64,000 bases of DNA, from contig CAZCLF010000003.1 in the NCBI GenBank assembly GCA_964499485.1, positions 62,001 through 126,000 on the forward strand, given 5' to 3'. Made by a program: the position numbers and the translations under genes. The notes under the pieces are model-generated. The model was given only the letters and a program-made list of their open reading frames with translations. It had not been told where the DNA came from and did not search any database. Below are positions 1-8,009 of the stretch, piece by piece (the stretch's first letter is position 1; the number at the start of each line of letters is the position of its first letter). The stretch comes from Ga0074130 sp964499485 (GTDB lineage Bacteria > Pseudomonadota > Gammaproteobacteria > Burkholderiales > Rhodocyclaceae).

Positions 1-1617
1 AATTCGATCGCCGGTGCGATCGTACAAACCACTAACGATCCAAAGTTCAAGGATGAGGCGGCAATTCAGGTGGGTGCCCATTCTGCAAGAACCACTTACG
101 AGGGCGCTTTTATGGTCAACAAGGCCCTGAGTGATACTGTCGCCATTCGTTTCACCGGGGAGCTGAGCGATGGTAAAAACGCTATCGACTATTTAAGATC
201 CTCAGACAGCGGGCTCTCCGTGTCGGACAAGGACGAGCTCGGGAAGAACAGCTATCACCGGTACCGCTTCAAAGCACTTGCAACGCCTACTGATTCACTT
301 CTGCTTAAGCTCACGCTAGAACAAGAAGACCGCGAGAACCCCTTCACAAACGACCAAGGCACGGTTCAAGGGACTCGTGCGCTTATCAACAAGCTCTATC
401 CAGGCTTCCTCAAGTCAACCAATAACGTCGTTGCATTCAATGCCAGCTACGATCTGGATAACGAATGGTCTGTCGATGCGGTGCTATCTCAGCAGCGCGG
501 AGAAACGAGCTTCCTCGCACCGCAAGTCGGAACCCCTGTTCGTTCGTCCTATTACGACTTTACTTTCAAATCTACTGAAACTGCCTTCGAACCCAAGCTG
601 CGCTACAAGTCGCAGAGCAGTCGTACCGGGGCAGTATTTGGCGCCTATTTCAAGGATCGCGACCGGAATGATAACGGCCGGCCCGGCTCAAGCTTTGTGA
701 TGCAGGCGACGGATAAGGCCAGCAGCCAATCGCTGTATGCTGACTCGACCGTGCAATTGAGTGCAGAGTGGGATTTGATCTTGGCAGGCCGCTTCGAGTC
801 GGACAGGCAGAAGCGTGACTTCTCCACGCCTGCATTCGGTGGGGCTCAATTCGGTTTCGATGACCGCAATCAGGTGTTCTTGCCCAAGCTTGGTGTTACT
901 TGGCACGCCAATCCTAATGCAGCCTACAGTCTCTTGACGTACAAGGGGTACAACGCCAGCGGTGGTGGTGTGAGCTTCGTGTCAAAAACCCCCTACAAGT
1001 TCCAAAAGGAAATGTCGCAAACAGTCGAGTTCGTCGCACGTACTCAGTGGCTAGATCGCCGCCTGTTCGCCAACGCCAACGTGTTCTTCACCGATCTTGA
1101 CGGTGCTCAAGCGATCGGCACAGGGCCGGGCGGCGCTAATGACAATATCTATTTGAATATCGACAAGGCCCGCACACGTGGTGCCGAACTGGATTTTGCG
1201 TACATCCCCACATCGACAATGAAGCTCACCTTCGGATTGGGGCTGCTCGACACCAAGATCGTGAACTTTGGTTCGGCCGCGAACAACGTACATAACGGCA
1301 AGGAGCTGGGCATGGCACCGCGTGTCACGGCCAACGTGGGTGGCACTCTTGAGGTTGCGCCGAATCTGACTGTTGGGGGCAATGTGGTGTATGTCGGCAA
1401 GCGCTTTGCCGACTATAAAAACGTAGCCCAAGACGAGCTTGCGAGCTATTCCATCGTCAATCTCAACACGCAGTACAAAATGGGCAAGGCTACGCTGACG
1501 GGCTACGTAAACAATGCCTTTGACAAGTTTGCCCAGCTCAATCGCAACACGTCTCTGAACTCTGCATGGTTCAACACAGGCCGTACCGTGGGCGCGAAGC
1601 TGAAGCTAGATTTCTGA
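1..1617 (+). CDS. TonB-dependent outer-membrane receptor, C-terminal part (5' end outside window)
   Basis: The frame is open from base 1 without a start, so the signal peptide, TonB box and plug domain lie upstream of the window. What is visible is about 538 residues of beta-barrel: alternating amphipathic strands, the receptor-like phrase DKARTRGAELDF, then NNAFDK, and a C-terminal ...KLKLDF ending in Phe, the usual signal for outer-membrane barrel insertion. Such receptors import ferric siderophores or similar ligands using TonB-ExbBD energy. The downstream PepSY protein supports an iron or siderophore role. The substrate cannot be read from the sequence. A GTG at 70 is only an internal valine codon. 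Confidence 0.88.
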   Translation, partial: NSIAGAIVQTTNDPKFKDEAAIQVGAHSARTTYEGAFMVNKALSDTVAIRFTGELSDGKNAIDYLRSSDSGLSVSDKDELGKNSYHRYRFKALATPTDSLLLKLTLEQEDRENPFTNDQGTVQGTRALINKLYPGFLKSTNNVVAFNASYDLDNEWSVDAVLSQQRGETSFLAPQVGTPVRSSYYDFTFKSTETAFEPKLRYKSQSSRTGAVFGAYFKDRDRNDNGRPGSSFVMQATDKASSQSLYADSTVQLSAEWDLILAGRFESDRQKRDFSTPAFGGAQFGFDDRNQVFLPKLGVTWHANPNAAYSLLTYKGYNASGGGVSFVSKTPYKFQKEMSQTVEFVARTQWLDRRLFANANVFFTDLDGAQAIGTGPGGANDNIYLNIDKARTRGAELDFAYIPTSTMKLTFGLGLLDTKIVNFGSAANNVHNGKELGMAPRVTANVGGTLEVAPNLTVGGNVVYVGKRFADYKNVAQDELASYSIVNLNTQYKMGKATLTGYVNNAFDKFAQLNRNTSLNSAWFNTGRTVGAKLKLDF

Positions 1618-1639
1618 GCACATTCGCTTGAAAACCGAA

Positions 1640-1674
1640 AACCGGCATGCGCGACCCGCATGCCGGTTTTTTAC
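1640..1674 (+). terminator. Rho-independent terminator after the TonB receptor gene
   Basis: The stem ACCGGCATGC / GCATGCCGGT (1641-1650 and 1658-1667) has a 7-nt loop and is followed by TTTTTTA. It ends the receptor transcript 15 bases before the PepSY start codon, so it may act as an attenuator that lowers expression of the two downstream membrane genes. Confidence 0.85.
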
Positions 1675-1688
1675 TATAGAGACATGAC

Positions 1689-2819
1689 ATGAGCTTACGC
1701 ACCTGGTCGTTCATCCACAAATGGAGCAGCCTGATCTGTACGATCTTTCTTTTTTTGCTCTGTGTTACCGGGCTGCCACTAATCTTTCATGAGGAAATTG
1801 AACATTTGTCGGGCGAGGTCGAAGCCCCCTCTATGCCGGCGGGTACCCCTGAGCTGAGTATGGATCGCATAGTCGAGGCGGCGCAGGCGCACATGCCGAA
1901 CAAGGTCGTGCGCTACATGCTTTGGGATATGGAAGCGCATCCGTATATGACCTTAGTCCACATGTCGACGAGCATGGATGCCCCACCGAATGACACGTGG
2001 TTGGTTTCGCTTGACAGCCGTACCGGTGCAATACTTGACGAGCCCAATGACAAGGGCTTCATGTATTTAATGCTCAAGCTACACACCGATCTGTTCATCG
2101 GTTTGCCGGGTTTGCTATTTCTCGGTTTCATGGGCCTGCTTTTCACCGCTGCAATTATTTCCGGGGTCGTCCTCTATAAACCCTTTATGCGCCGGCTCGA
2201 CTTCGGCGAGGTGAGACGCGACAAATCGCGTCTCAAATGGTTAGACCTTCACAATCTGCTTGGCATTGTTACCCTCTCATGGGCGCTAGTGGTAGGCCTC
2301 ACCGGTAGTCTCAACACGCTTGCCACACTCCTTATCGGCGTGTGGCAGGGTGACCAGATGGCCGAGATGATCGCTCCCTACCGCAATGCGCCGCCGTTAG
2401 AGCAGATTGGCTCTGTGCAGACGGCGCTTAATACAGCAAAGCACGCAGTGCCAGGCATGGAGGTGCGTCTCTTAGCTTTCCCCGGCACCATGTTCTCCAG
2501 CCCTCACCACTACACCGTGTTTATGCGAGGCAATACACCAGTGACCTCACGCCTGCTGCATCCGGCGCTGGTAGATGCGCAGACAGGCGAGCTCACAGAC
2601 TCCCGAGAGATGCCTTGGTACATGAAGGCGCTGCTACTGTCGCAGCCGTTGCATTTCGGTGACTACGGTGGCCTGCCGTTGAAAGTTGTTTGGGCGCTGC
2701 TCGACATCATCACCATCATCGTACTCGGCAGCGGCCTCTATCTCTGGTGGAAGAAGCGGGGACGTCGGGGCGAGAACGGTGACGATATTCTTGTTATGAC
2801 TGAGGAGACGAAACCATGA
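1689..2819 (+). CDS. PepSY-associated transmembrane protein
   Basis: A 376-residue inner-membrane protein of the PepSY_TM family. A hydrophobic segment near residues 15-35, a periplasmic PepSY-type region, a central pair of membrane segments (about 140-165 and 195-220) and a last one near 335-355 followed by WWKKRGRR give the typical layout. Family members next to TonB receptors are thought to help siderophore-iron release or reduction; that role is inferred from context. The ATG at 1689 is chosen because the ATG at 1684 hits a stop after one codon. The stop overlaps the next start as ATGA. Confidence 0.85.
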   Translation: MSLRTWSFIHKWSSLICTIFLFLLCVTGLPLIFHEEIEHLSGEVEAPSMPAGTPELSMDRIVEAAQAHMPNKVVRYMLWDMEAHPYMTLVHMSTSMDAPPNDTWLVSLDSRTGAILDEPNDKGFMYLMLKLHTDLFIGLPGLLFLGFMGLLFTAAIISGVVLYKPFMRRLDFGEVRRDKSRLKWLDLHNLLGIVTLSWALVVGLTGSLNTLATLLIGVWQGDQMAEMIAPYRNAPPLEQIGSVQTALNTAKHAVPGMEVRLLAFPGTMFSSPHHYTVFMRGNTPVTSRLLHPALVDAQTGELTDSREMPWYMKALLLSQPLHFGDYGGLPLKVVWALLDIITIIVLGSGLYLWWKKRGRRGENGDDILVMTEETKP

Positions 2820-2971
2820 GGATATGGCTGTGGCCCACCATCATCGGTGCTCTCAGTGTCACGAGCCTTGTGGTCGGCCTGCTCTACGATGGTTTTGGCG
2901 ATGTCTTTGCATGGATAGGTTTAGGGTTGCCTGTTTGGCTGTCGTATTGGTATGGCTGGGGCAGGAAATGA
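2816..2971 (+). CDS. 51-residue membrane protein linked to PepSY gene
   Basis: A small gene starting inside the stop of the PepSY gene (ATGA overlap), so very likely translationally coupled. The protein starts MRIWLWP and has two hydrophobic segments, about residues 5-24 and 29-46, separated by a short DGFGD turn, ending WYGWGRK. It fits the small uncharacterised two-helix proteins often found after PepSY_TM genes in iron-uptake loci. No function is known to me; a partner subunit of the PepSY protein is the plain inference. Confidence 0.7.
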   Translation: MRIWLWPTIIGALSVTSLVVGLLYDGFGDVFAWIGLGLPVWLSYWYGWGRK

Positions 2972-3139
2972 AGCGGGTTGCTTGTTAAAGGCGCTATAGC
3001 GTAGGCGTTCGGAATGCTTTAGCGGTAGCGTCGCGTGATTCAAAAAACGAGCTTTATTACTGTGCTCTCCGTACACAGAGGCATAACACTCTCAGTGGAT
3101 CAAGTATTTCCATCCCCTATGCGCCTGTTCGAAAAGCTC

Positions 3140-3172
3140 AAAGAAAAGCCCAGTGGGATGGTCCCACTGGGC
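3140..3172 (-). terminator. Rho-independent terminator of leuA
   Basis: A perfect 11-bp stem, GCCCAGTGGGA (3148-3158) and TCCCACTGGGC (3162-3172), with a 3-nt loop. On the minus strand it is followed by TTTTCTTT (3147-3140). It lies 30 bases past the leuA stop. The rest of the 2972-3202 gap shows no gene. Confidence 0.88.
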
Positions 3173-3202
3173 GTCGATGCGATGCAATGAGAGCTGTTTA
3201 AA

Positions 3203-4891
3203 TCAAGCCGCCTTACTACTTGCTGCCTGTACCGCCACACGATTGGCGCTGCTGATCAGGGCCTTGAGTGAGGCGGTGACGATGTTGGCATCGATGCCAA
3301 CGCCGTAGCATTCGCCGCTGCCGCCGGCAGTCGCCACTTCCATCATGGCGCAGGCGCGGGCATCGCCGGCGTCACTGCTGCTGCTCATGGAGCGCTCTTC
3401 ATAGCTGCGCACCTTGAGGTTGATGCCGATCTGTTGCAGGGCATGGGCGGCGGCATCAATGGGGCCGTTGCCTTCGCCATTCAGTACATGCTTAACGCCT
3501 TGGTGTTCAACCACGAGCTTGATGCCTTGCGCGTTGTTGTGTTCGAACAGGTGGTGTTCGACGTAGCGTACCGGCTCGATGGTGTCGAGGTAAGTCTCAG
3601 AGAACAGCTTCCAAATATCCGCCGCGCTGACTTCGCCACCATGGGTGTCGGTGTGTTGCTGCACCACGCGCGAGAACTCGACTTGCAGACGGCGCGACAT
3701 GACGATGCCGTATTCGGTTTCGAGCAGGAAGGCGACGCCGCCCTTGCCGGACTGGCTGTTCACACGAATCACCGAGTCGTAGCTGCGGCCAACGTCAGCG
3801 GGGTCCATCGGCATGTAGGGGACGTTCCAGAGGGCGTCCGACTTTTGCACAGCAAAGCCCTTCTTGATGGCGTCTTGGTGTGAGCCGGAGAAGGCGGTGT
3901 AGACGAGATCGCCGACGTAGGGGTGACGTGGATGGATGGGCAGCTGGGTGCAGTGCTCTGCGGTACGCGCAATGGTGTTCATGTCGGAGAAGTCGAGCCC
4001 CGGATGAATGCCTTGCGTGTAGAGATTGAGGCCAAGGGTGACGAGATCGACGTTGCCGGTGCGCTCGCCATTGCCGAACAAGCAGCCTTCAACGCGGTCT
4101 GCGCCGGCCATGACACCCAGCTCTGCGGCGGCAACGGCAGTGCCGCGGTCGTTGTGCGGGTGCAGGCTGAGGACAATGCTGTCGCGGCGCGCGAGGTTGC
4201 GATGCATCCACTCGACTTGGTCGGCGTAGATGTTCGGGGTGGCGACTTCTACCGAGGCGGGGAGGTTGATGATGACCTTGTTGGTCGGCGTGGCGCCCCA
4301 AGTTTCGGTGACGGCGTTGCAGACTTCCAGCGCGAAGTTAAGATCGGTATTGGTGAAGGTCTCGGCGCTGTATTCAAGAATCCATTCGGTTTCTGGGTGC
4401 TCGGCGGTGAGTTCTTTGATGAGCTTGACCGCATTGACGGCAAGGCCCTTGACCTCTTCACGCGTGAGACCGAACACGACTTCACGGAACTGGTCGGACG
4501 TGGCGTTGTAGACGTGCACGATGGCGCGCTTGGCACCGATGAGTGATTCGATGGTGCGGCGGATCAGCGGCTCGCGCGCCTGGGTGAGGGCTTCGATGGT
4601 CACATCATCAGGGATGTGGTTGCCTTCGATCAGGGCGCGGAAGAAGTCGAATTCAGTTTGCGACGCCGAAGGAAAGCCGGCTTCGATTTCCTTGAGGCCG
4701 ATCTGACAGAGCATCTTGAACATGCGCATCTTCTTTTCGCCGTTCATCGGCTCGAAGAGGGCTTGGTTGCCGTCGCGCAGGTCGGTACTCATCCACACCG
4801 GTGGTTTGGTGATGACCTTGTTCGGCCATTGGCGATCCGCTAACTGGATCGGGGCGAATGGTCGATATTTACCGAGCGGGTTCTGCAACAT
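3203..4891 (-). CDS. leuA: 2-isopropylmalate synthase (long form)
   Basis: Condenses acetyl-CoA with 2-oxoisovalerate, the first committed step of leucine synthesis. The 562-residue length and the N-terminus (MLQNPLGKYRPFAPI) match the long LeuA subclass rather than the 510-520-residue class. Visible: the catalytic STDLRDGNQALFEPM stretch near residues 35-50, the HPHNDRGTAVA metal-binding motif in the TIM barrel, and a C-terminal LeuA allosteric domain with the glycine-rich GGSGECYG stretch. An SD-like AGGAG precedes the ATG. It is divergent from an Lrp-type regulator gene and unlinked to leuCDB about 26 kb away. Regulation by the Lrp protein and by leucine feedback is likely but inferred. 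Confidence 0.96.
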   Translation of the reverse strand: MLQNPLGKYRPFAPIQLADRQWPNKVITKPPVWMSTDLRDGNQALFEPMNGEKKMRMFKMLCQIGLKEIEAGFPSASQTEFDFFRALIEGNHIPDDVTIEALTQAREPLIRRTIESLIGAKRAIVHVYNATSDQFREVVFGLTREEVKGLAVNAVKLIKELTAEHPETEWILEYSAETFTNTDLNFALEVCNAVTETWGATPTNKVIINLPASVEVATPNIYADQVEWMHRNLARRDSIVLSLHPHNDRGTAVAAAELGVMAGADRVEGCLFGNGERTGNVDLVTLGLNLYTQGIHPGLDFSDMNTIARTAEHCTQLPIHPRHPYVGDLVYTAFSGSHQDAIKKGFAVQKSDALWNVPYMPMDPADVGRSYDSVIRVNSQSGKGGVAFLLETEYGIVMSRRLQVEFSRVVQQHTDTHGGEVSAADIWKLFSETYLDTIEPVRYVEHHLFEHNNAQGIKLVVEHQGVKHVLNGEGNGPIDAAAHALQQIGINLKVRSYEERSMSSSSDAGDARACAMMEVATAGGSGECYGVGIDANIVTASLKALISSANRVAVQAASSKAA

Positions 4892-5000
4892 GATGGACTC
4901 CTGAATGCTTCTGTAGCCGGGTGGCTGATGGCATAAATAGTAGGTGAGTCCGGACGAAATGTGCTTGCGTTTTTGGCGTTTAAATTCTATTTAAAGAAAT

Positions 5001-5016
5001 ATTATTGCCAAATAAT
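5001..5016. promoter_or_regulatory. Dyad in the leuA/lrp-type intergenic region
   Basis: The inverted repeat ATTATT-gcca-AATAAT sits in the AT-rich centre of the 163-bp divergent gap. With the second dyad 24-25 bp away it may form a paired operator for the adjacent Lrp/AsnC protein. AT-rich composition alone could also produce it. Confidence 0.4.
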
Positions 5017-5024
5017 GTTTAAAA

Positions 5025-5041
5025 TTGGAATTAAATTCCAA
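5025..5041. promoter_or_regulatory. Perfect 17-bp palindrome before the Lrp-type gene (candidate operator)
   Basis: TTGGAATTAAATTCCAA is a perfect 8-1-8 inverted repeat. It ends just before the ribosome-binding site GGAG (5045-5048) of the regulator gene. Lrp/AsnC proteins bind AT-rich dyads of about 15 bp, so this fits an autoregulatory operator, possibly also acting on leuA. Confidence 0.55.
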
Positions 5042-5054
5042 CTTGGAGCGAATT

Positions 5055-5519
5055 ATGGATCGCTATGACCGTCAGATACTGGAAATCCTGCAAGAGGATG
5101 GGCGTATCAGCAATCAGGATTTGGCCGAGCGTATTGGCCTGTCCGCCGCGCCCTGTTTGCGCCGTGTGCGTTCGCTGGAAGAGAGCGGGATGATACGCGG
5201 CTATCGTGCATTGCTGGATGCTAAGGCGCTGGGTTTGTCGCTGATGGCGCTAGTGCATATTTCCATGGATCAACACACCGGCGAACGCTTTGAGCATTTT
5301 GAAAAAGCGGTACTGGCAATCCCGGAGATTCTTGAGTGCCTCCTGATCACCGGTCAGTCGGCCGACTATCAGCTCAAGGTGGTGGTTCGCGATATGGATG
5401 CGTACCAGGAGCTGCTCTTGAACCGCATTACGCGTATCCCCGGTGTGACCGGGGTGCACTCAAGCTTTGTGCTGCGCCGCGTGGTGGATCGCACCACGCT
5501 ACCCGTCAATATTGAGTAG
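5055..5519 (+). CDS. Lrp/AsnC family transcriptional regulator
   Basis: A 154-residue DNA-binding protein. The N-terminal winged helix-turn-helix is read as DRQILEILQEDGRISNQD and LAERIGLSAAPCLRRVRSLE (about residues 5-45). The C-terminal half is the RAM/AsnC ligand and assembly domain with the VRDMDAYQ...IPGVTGVHSSF pattern. ATG 5055 is preferred over the in-frame TTG at 5025, because GGAG stands 6 bases before the ATG and the TTG lies inside the palindrome. Divergent orientation next to leuA suggests control of leucine synthesis; the effector is probably leucine or another amino acid (inferred). Confidence 0.92.
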   Translation: MDRYDRQILEILQEDGRISNQDLAERIGLSAAPCLRRVRSLEESGMIRGYRALLDAKALGLSLMALVHISMDQHTGERFEHFEKAVLAIPEILECLLITGQSADYQLKVVVRDMDAYQELLLNRITRIPGVTGVHSSFVLRRVVDRTTLPVNIE

Positions 5520-5529
5520 CAGTTCCTGA

Positions 5530-6069
5530 TCAGACGGCAGGTGTGCCCAGCGTGATCGGATCTTCGTTGTAGCCGGTGATGCGTACACCGTCGATGCCGT
5601 AGAAGGAGTTGCGCGAGAAGAAGAAACCGCCGCGTTCTTTGTCGTGCAGGCTGGCCAGCGCCTTGAGCAAGTTGATGACCTTGTTATCTAGATCCAGCCC
5701 CGGTTTGGTGACGGTACCGTAGCAGGCTTGTACAGTATCGAAGGAGGCGATCAGGGCTTTAACCTCTGCCAGCTCGCGCACGCGCTTTGGGAAACGCTCG
5801 GTCCAGCCACGCATACCTTCCATTTGCACAACCTTGTCCCAGTTGGGATCAATGGTGATGACAGTGCTGACATCTGGCCAGGTGAGGGTGATGCGTGTTT
5901 TACCTTCTTCCTCGGTAATCGCGGTGTCTGCACCGCTAGCTAAGGCCGTGATTTCTGCAACGCTGGGGGCCGGGCCATAGAAGAAAACGGCAATGGCCTC
6001 TTGTCCGGTGGGGCGAGTTTCAGCGGCTGCGTAGATGTGCTTGGTGACGAATGACTTGATAAAGGACAT
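5530..6069 (-). CDS. Conserved-looking protein of unknown function
   Basis: A 179-residue soluble protein that I do not recognise. It has no signal peptide or membrane helix. It starts MSFIKSFVTKHIYAAAETRP, has a mid-region WPDVSTVITIDPNWDKV and MRGWTERFPKRV, and a C-terminal part GGFFFSRNSFYGIDGVRITG. Codon use looks like the neighbours and the ATG is well placed, so it is probably a real gene. It is convergent with the Lrp-type gene (10-base gap) and divergent from mscL, so the context says nothing about function. Confidence 0.7.
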   Translation of the reverse strand: MSFIKSFVTKHIYAAAETRPTGQEAIAVFFYGPAPSVAEITALASGADTAITEEEGKTRITLTWPDVSTVITIDPNWDKVVQMEGMRGWTERFPKRVRELAEVKALIASFDTVQACYGTVTKPGLDLDNKVINLLKALASLHDKERGGFFFSRNSFYGIDGVRITGYNEDPITLGTPAV

Positions 6070-6217
6070 GGGGTTCTGTGCAGCGCGAGGGAGGGAAAAA
6101 GTGGCGAGGGCCGAAAAGTCTGCGCTATTTTACGGTATCGATGCCCTTGAGCGCGGCTTATGATGTCGACGATTCCGGTAGCATAGGTAGATAGTAATAA
6201 TTCAATCAGGAGGGAAC

Positions 6218-6646
6218 ATGAAGATTGTTGGCGAATTCAAGGAGTTTGCAGTCAAAGGCAATGTGATCGATCTGGCGGTGGGTGTGATCGTTGGCGGTGC
6301 GTTTGGCAAGATTGTTGATTCAGTGGTCGGCGATCTGATCATGCCGATCATTGGCCGTGTGACGGGCGGTCTGGATTTCAGTAACTACTTCATTGCCCTG
6401 CAGGACATTCCTGCTGGTGTGCCCATGGTGTTGGCCGAGGTTAAGAAGGCTGGTGTGCCGGTGATTGCCTATGGCAACTTTCTGACTATCGCCCTTAACT
6501 TCATTATTCTGGCCTTCATCATCTTCATGATGATCAAGCAGATCAACCGCCTGAAGCGTGAAGCACCGTCTGAGCCAGCTGCACCACCACCTACGCCGGA
6601 AGATGTGTTGCTGCTACGCGAGATTCGCGATTCGCTGAAGAAGTAA
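6218..6646 (+). CDS. mscL: Large-conductance mechanosensitive channel
   Basis: A 142-residue inner-membrane channel that opens under high membrane tension and releases solutes during hypo-osmotic shock. It shows the amphipathic N-terminus MKIVGEFKEFAVKGN, the pore helix DLAVGVIVGGAFGKIVDS, a periplasmic loop, TM2 (NFLTIALNFIILAFIIFMMI) and a charged cytoplasmic helix. Length and the GxxxG-rich pore helix are typical. A strong AGGAGGG lies just before the ATG. Monocistronic, with its own terminator. Confidence 0.97.
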   Translation: MKIVGEFKEFAVKGNVIDLAVGVIVGGAFGKIVDSVVGDLIMPIIGRVTGGLDFSNYFIALQDIPAGVPMVLAEVKKAGVPVIAYGNFLTIALNFIILAFIIFMMIKQINRLKREAPSEPAAPPPTPEDVLLLREIRDSLKK

Positions 6647-6669
6647 TTGCGATTAGCGCACCGCTAATA

Positions 6670-6700
6670 AAAACGCCCTCTTCGGAGGGCGTTTTGTTTT
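6670..6700. terminator. Bidirectional terminator between mscL and rsgA
   Basis: The stem ACGCCCTC / GAGGGCGT with loop TTCG is flanked by A-rich sequence on the left and GTTTTGTTTT on the right. It has T-tracts on both strands, so it can serve mscL (+) and rsgA (-). Confidence 0.88.
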
Positions 6701-6732
6701 GTCGCACTACGGCTGGCTAGATGCCGTCGGCA

Positions 6733-7677
6733 TTAACATTTTGCACAGGCAATGCGGTGGAACATGTCGTAGCGCTTGGGGTCGATCTGCCCGGCATCGA
6801 CGGCGGCCTTGATGGCGCAATCGGGTTCGTTCTGGTGGCGGCAATCGCGAAAGCGGCAGTTGCCGCTGTGCGGGCGGAAATCAATGAAGCCTTCTTCGAT
6901 CTGGCCAAAGGTCAGGTGCGATAAACCAAATTCCTGTAGCCCCGGACAATCGATGAGTTTGCCGCCAGAAGCTTTGTCCTGTGGTAACTCGTACAGGCGG
7001 GCATAGGTCGTGGTGTGCTTGCCGGAATCGAGCGCTTCGGAAATCTCACGGGTAGCTGCGCGGGCTTCGGGAATCAGGCTGTTGGTGAGCGTGGACTTAC
7101 CCATGCCGCTTTGTCCAACCAGTACGCTGACTTCGCCCGCCAGATAGGGCAGCAGGGCGCTGGCGTCTTCCTTGGCTGAGAGTTCGATGATGCGATAGCC
7201 GAGCTTGGCAAGCATGGCGAGGCGTTCGCGGGCGTGCAGCAAATGCTCGCTGAGGTCCGCCTTGTTGAGCACGATGAGTGTGCGTAGACCTTCCACCTCA
7301 GCAGCAACTAGGGTGCGGGTGAGCAGATCATCCGTGAAGGATGGCTCTGTAGCGACAACCAGCACAACCTGGGTGGCGTTCGCGGCGATTAGCTTTTCAC
7401 GGTAATCATCGCTGCGATAGAGCAGCGAGGTGCGCGGTAGGTGCTTGGTGATCTGTGCCTGATCGGCGCTGGCAACTTCCAGCGCAACGCGGTCACCGCA
7501 AGCAAAGGGGCTTTTCTTGCCGCGTGGAAAGCCGGTGATGTGGCTGCCATCCGGCAGCAGGACTTCATAGTGGCGGCCAAAGGCGGCGGTGATAACACCT
7601 TCGTAGCGGGCGGCTGTGCTGGTGTCCGTCGCCTCGGCGGCGCTTGTGCGCCCGCGCTGTTTACTCACAGTGCTCAC
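6733..7677 (-). CDS. rsgA: Small ribosomal subunit biogenesis GTPase RsgA
   Basis: A circularly permuted GTPase that acts late in 30S subunit maturation. Motifs appear in permuted order: G4 (NKADL), then G1/P-loop (GQSGMGKST), then G3 (DCPGLQEFGL). An OB-fold N-terminal region precedes them, and a C-terminal zinc knuckle (CRFRDCRHQNEPDC) follows. 314 residues is normal for the family. Its start overlaps the phhB stop by 4 bases, so it is the last gene of the minus-strand operon DUF3034 - M48 - phhB - rsgA. Confidence 0.95.
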   Translation of the reverse strand: MSTVSKQRGRTSAAEATDTSTAARYEGVITAAFGRHYEVLLPDGSHITGFPRGKKSPFACGDRVALEVASADQAQITKHLPRTSLLYRSDDYREKLIAANATQVVLVVATEPSFTDDLLTRTLVAAEVEGLRTLIVLNKADLSEHLLHARERLAMLAKLGYRIIELSAKEDASALLPYLAGEVSVLVGQSGMGKSTLTNSLIPEARAATREISEALDSGKHTTTYARLYELPQDKASGGKLIDCPGLQEFGLSHLTFGQIEEGFIDFRPHSGNCRFRDCRHQNEPDCAIKAAVDAGQIDPKRYDMFHRIACAKC

Positions 7678-8009
7678 ACGAACAGGAGCGCATCAATTTT
7701 TGCAGCACAGATAAAGTCATTCTCGGACAGTCCGCCAATGGCGTGGGTGATATAGCTGACGCTGCAGGTGTTGTAGGTCACGAGCAGATCGGGGTGGTGG
7801 TCTTCACGTTGTGAGACCCAGGCCGTGGCGTTTACGAAAGCCATGGTCTCGTCATAGTTCTTGAAGCGGTAAATTTTGCGTAGTTGGCCTTGTTCGATTT
7901 GCCAACCCTTGAGTTGCTTGAGCAACTGTTCCGCCTCGGCAGCCGATAATGGCGCCACACCACCTTCGCAGGGTACACAGCGGCGCTGATTCAAGGTGAT
8001 ATCAGTCAT
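7674..8009 (-). CDS. phhB: Pterin-4-alpha-carbinolamine dehydratase
   Basis: A 111-residue enzyme that dehydrates 4a-hydroxytetrahydrobiopterin, recycling the pterin cofactor of aromatic hydroxylases. It carries the family signature REDHHPDLLVTYN and the C-terminal THAIGGLSENDF. A Cys pair near the N-terminus (RCVPCEGG) is common in proteobacterial members. The gene overlaps its neighbours by 4 bases on both sides, which indicates translational coupling. No phenylalanine hydroxylase gene is in the window. Confidence 0.93.
   Translation of the reverse strand: MTDITLNQRRCVPCEGGVAPLSAAEAEQLLKQLKGWQIEQGQLRKIYRFKNYDETMAFVNATAWVSQREDHHPDLLVTYNTCSVSYITHAIGGLSENDFICAAKIDALLFV

Noticed and set aside
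3923..4546. 207-residue plus-strand frame
   Set aside because: Antisense to leuA, whose catalytic motifs read through without a break.
5025..5054. TTG start ten codons before the Lrp-type ATG
   Set aside because: It falls in the palindromic operator and has no ribosome-binding site, while the ATG at 5055 has GGAG six bases before it.
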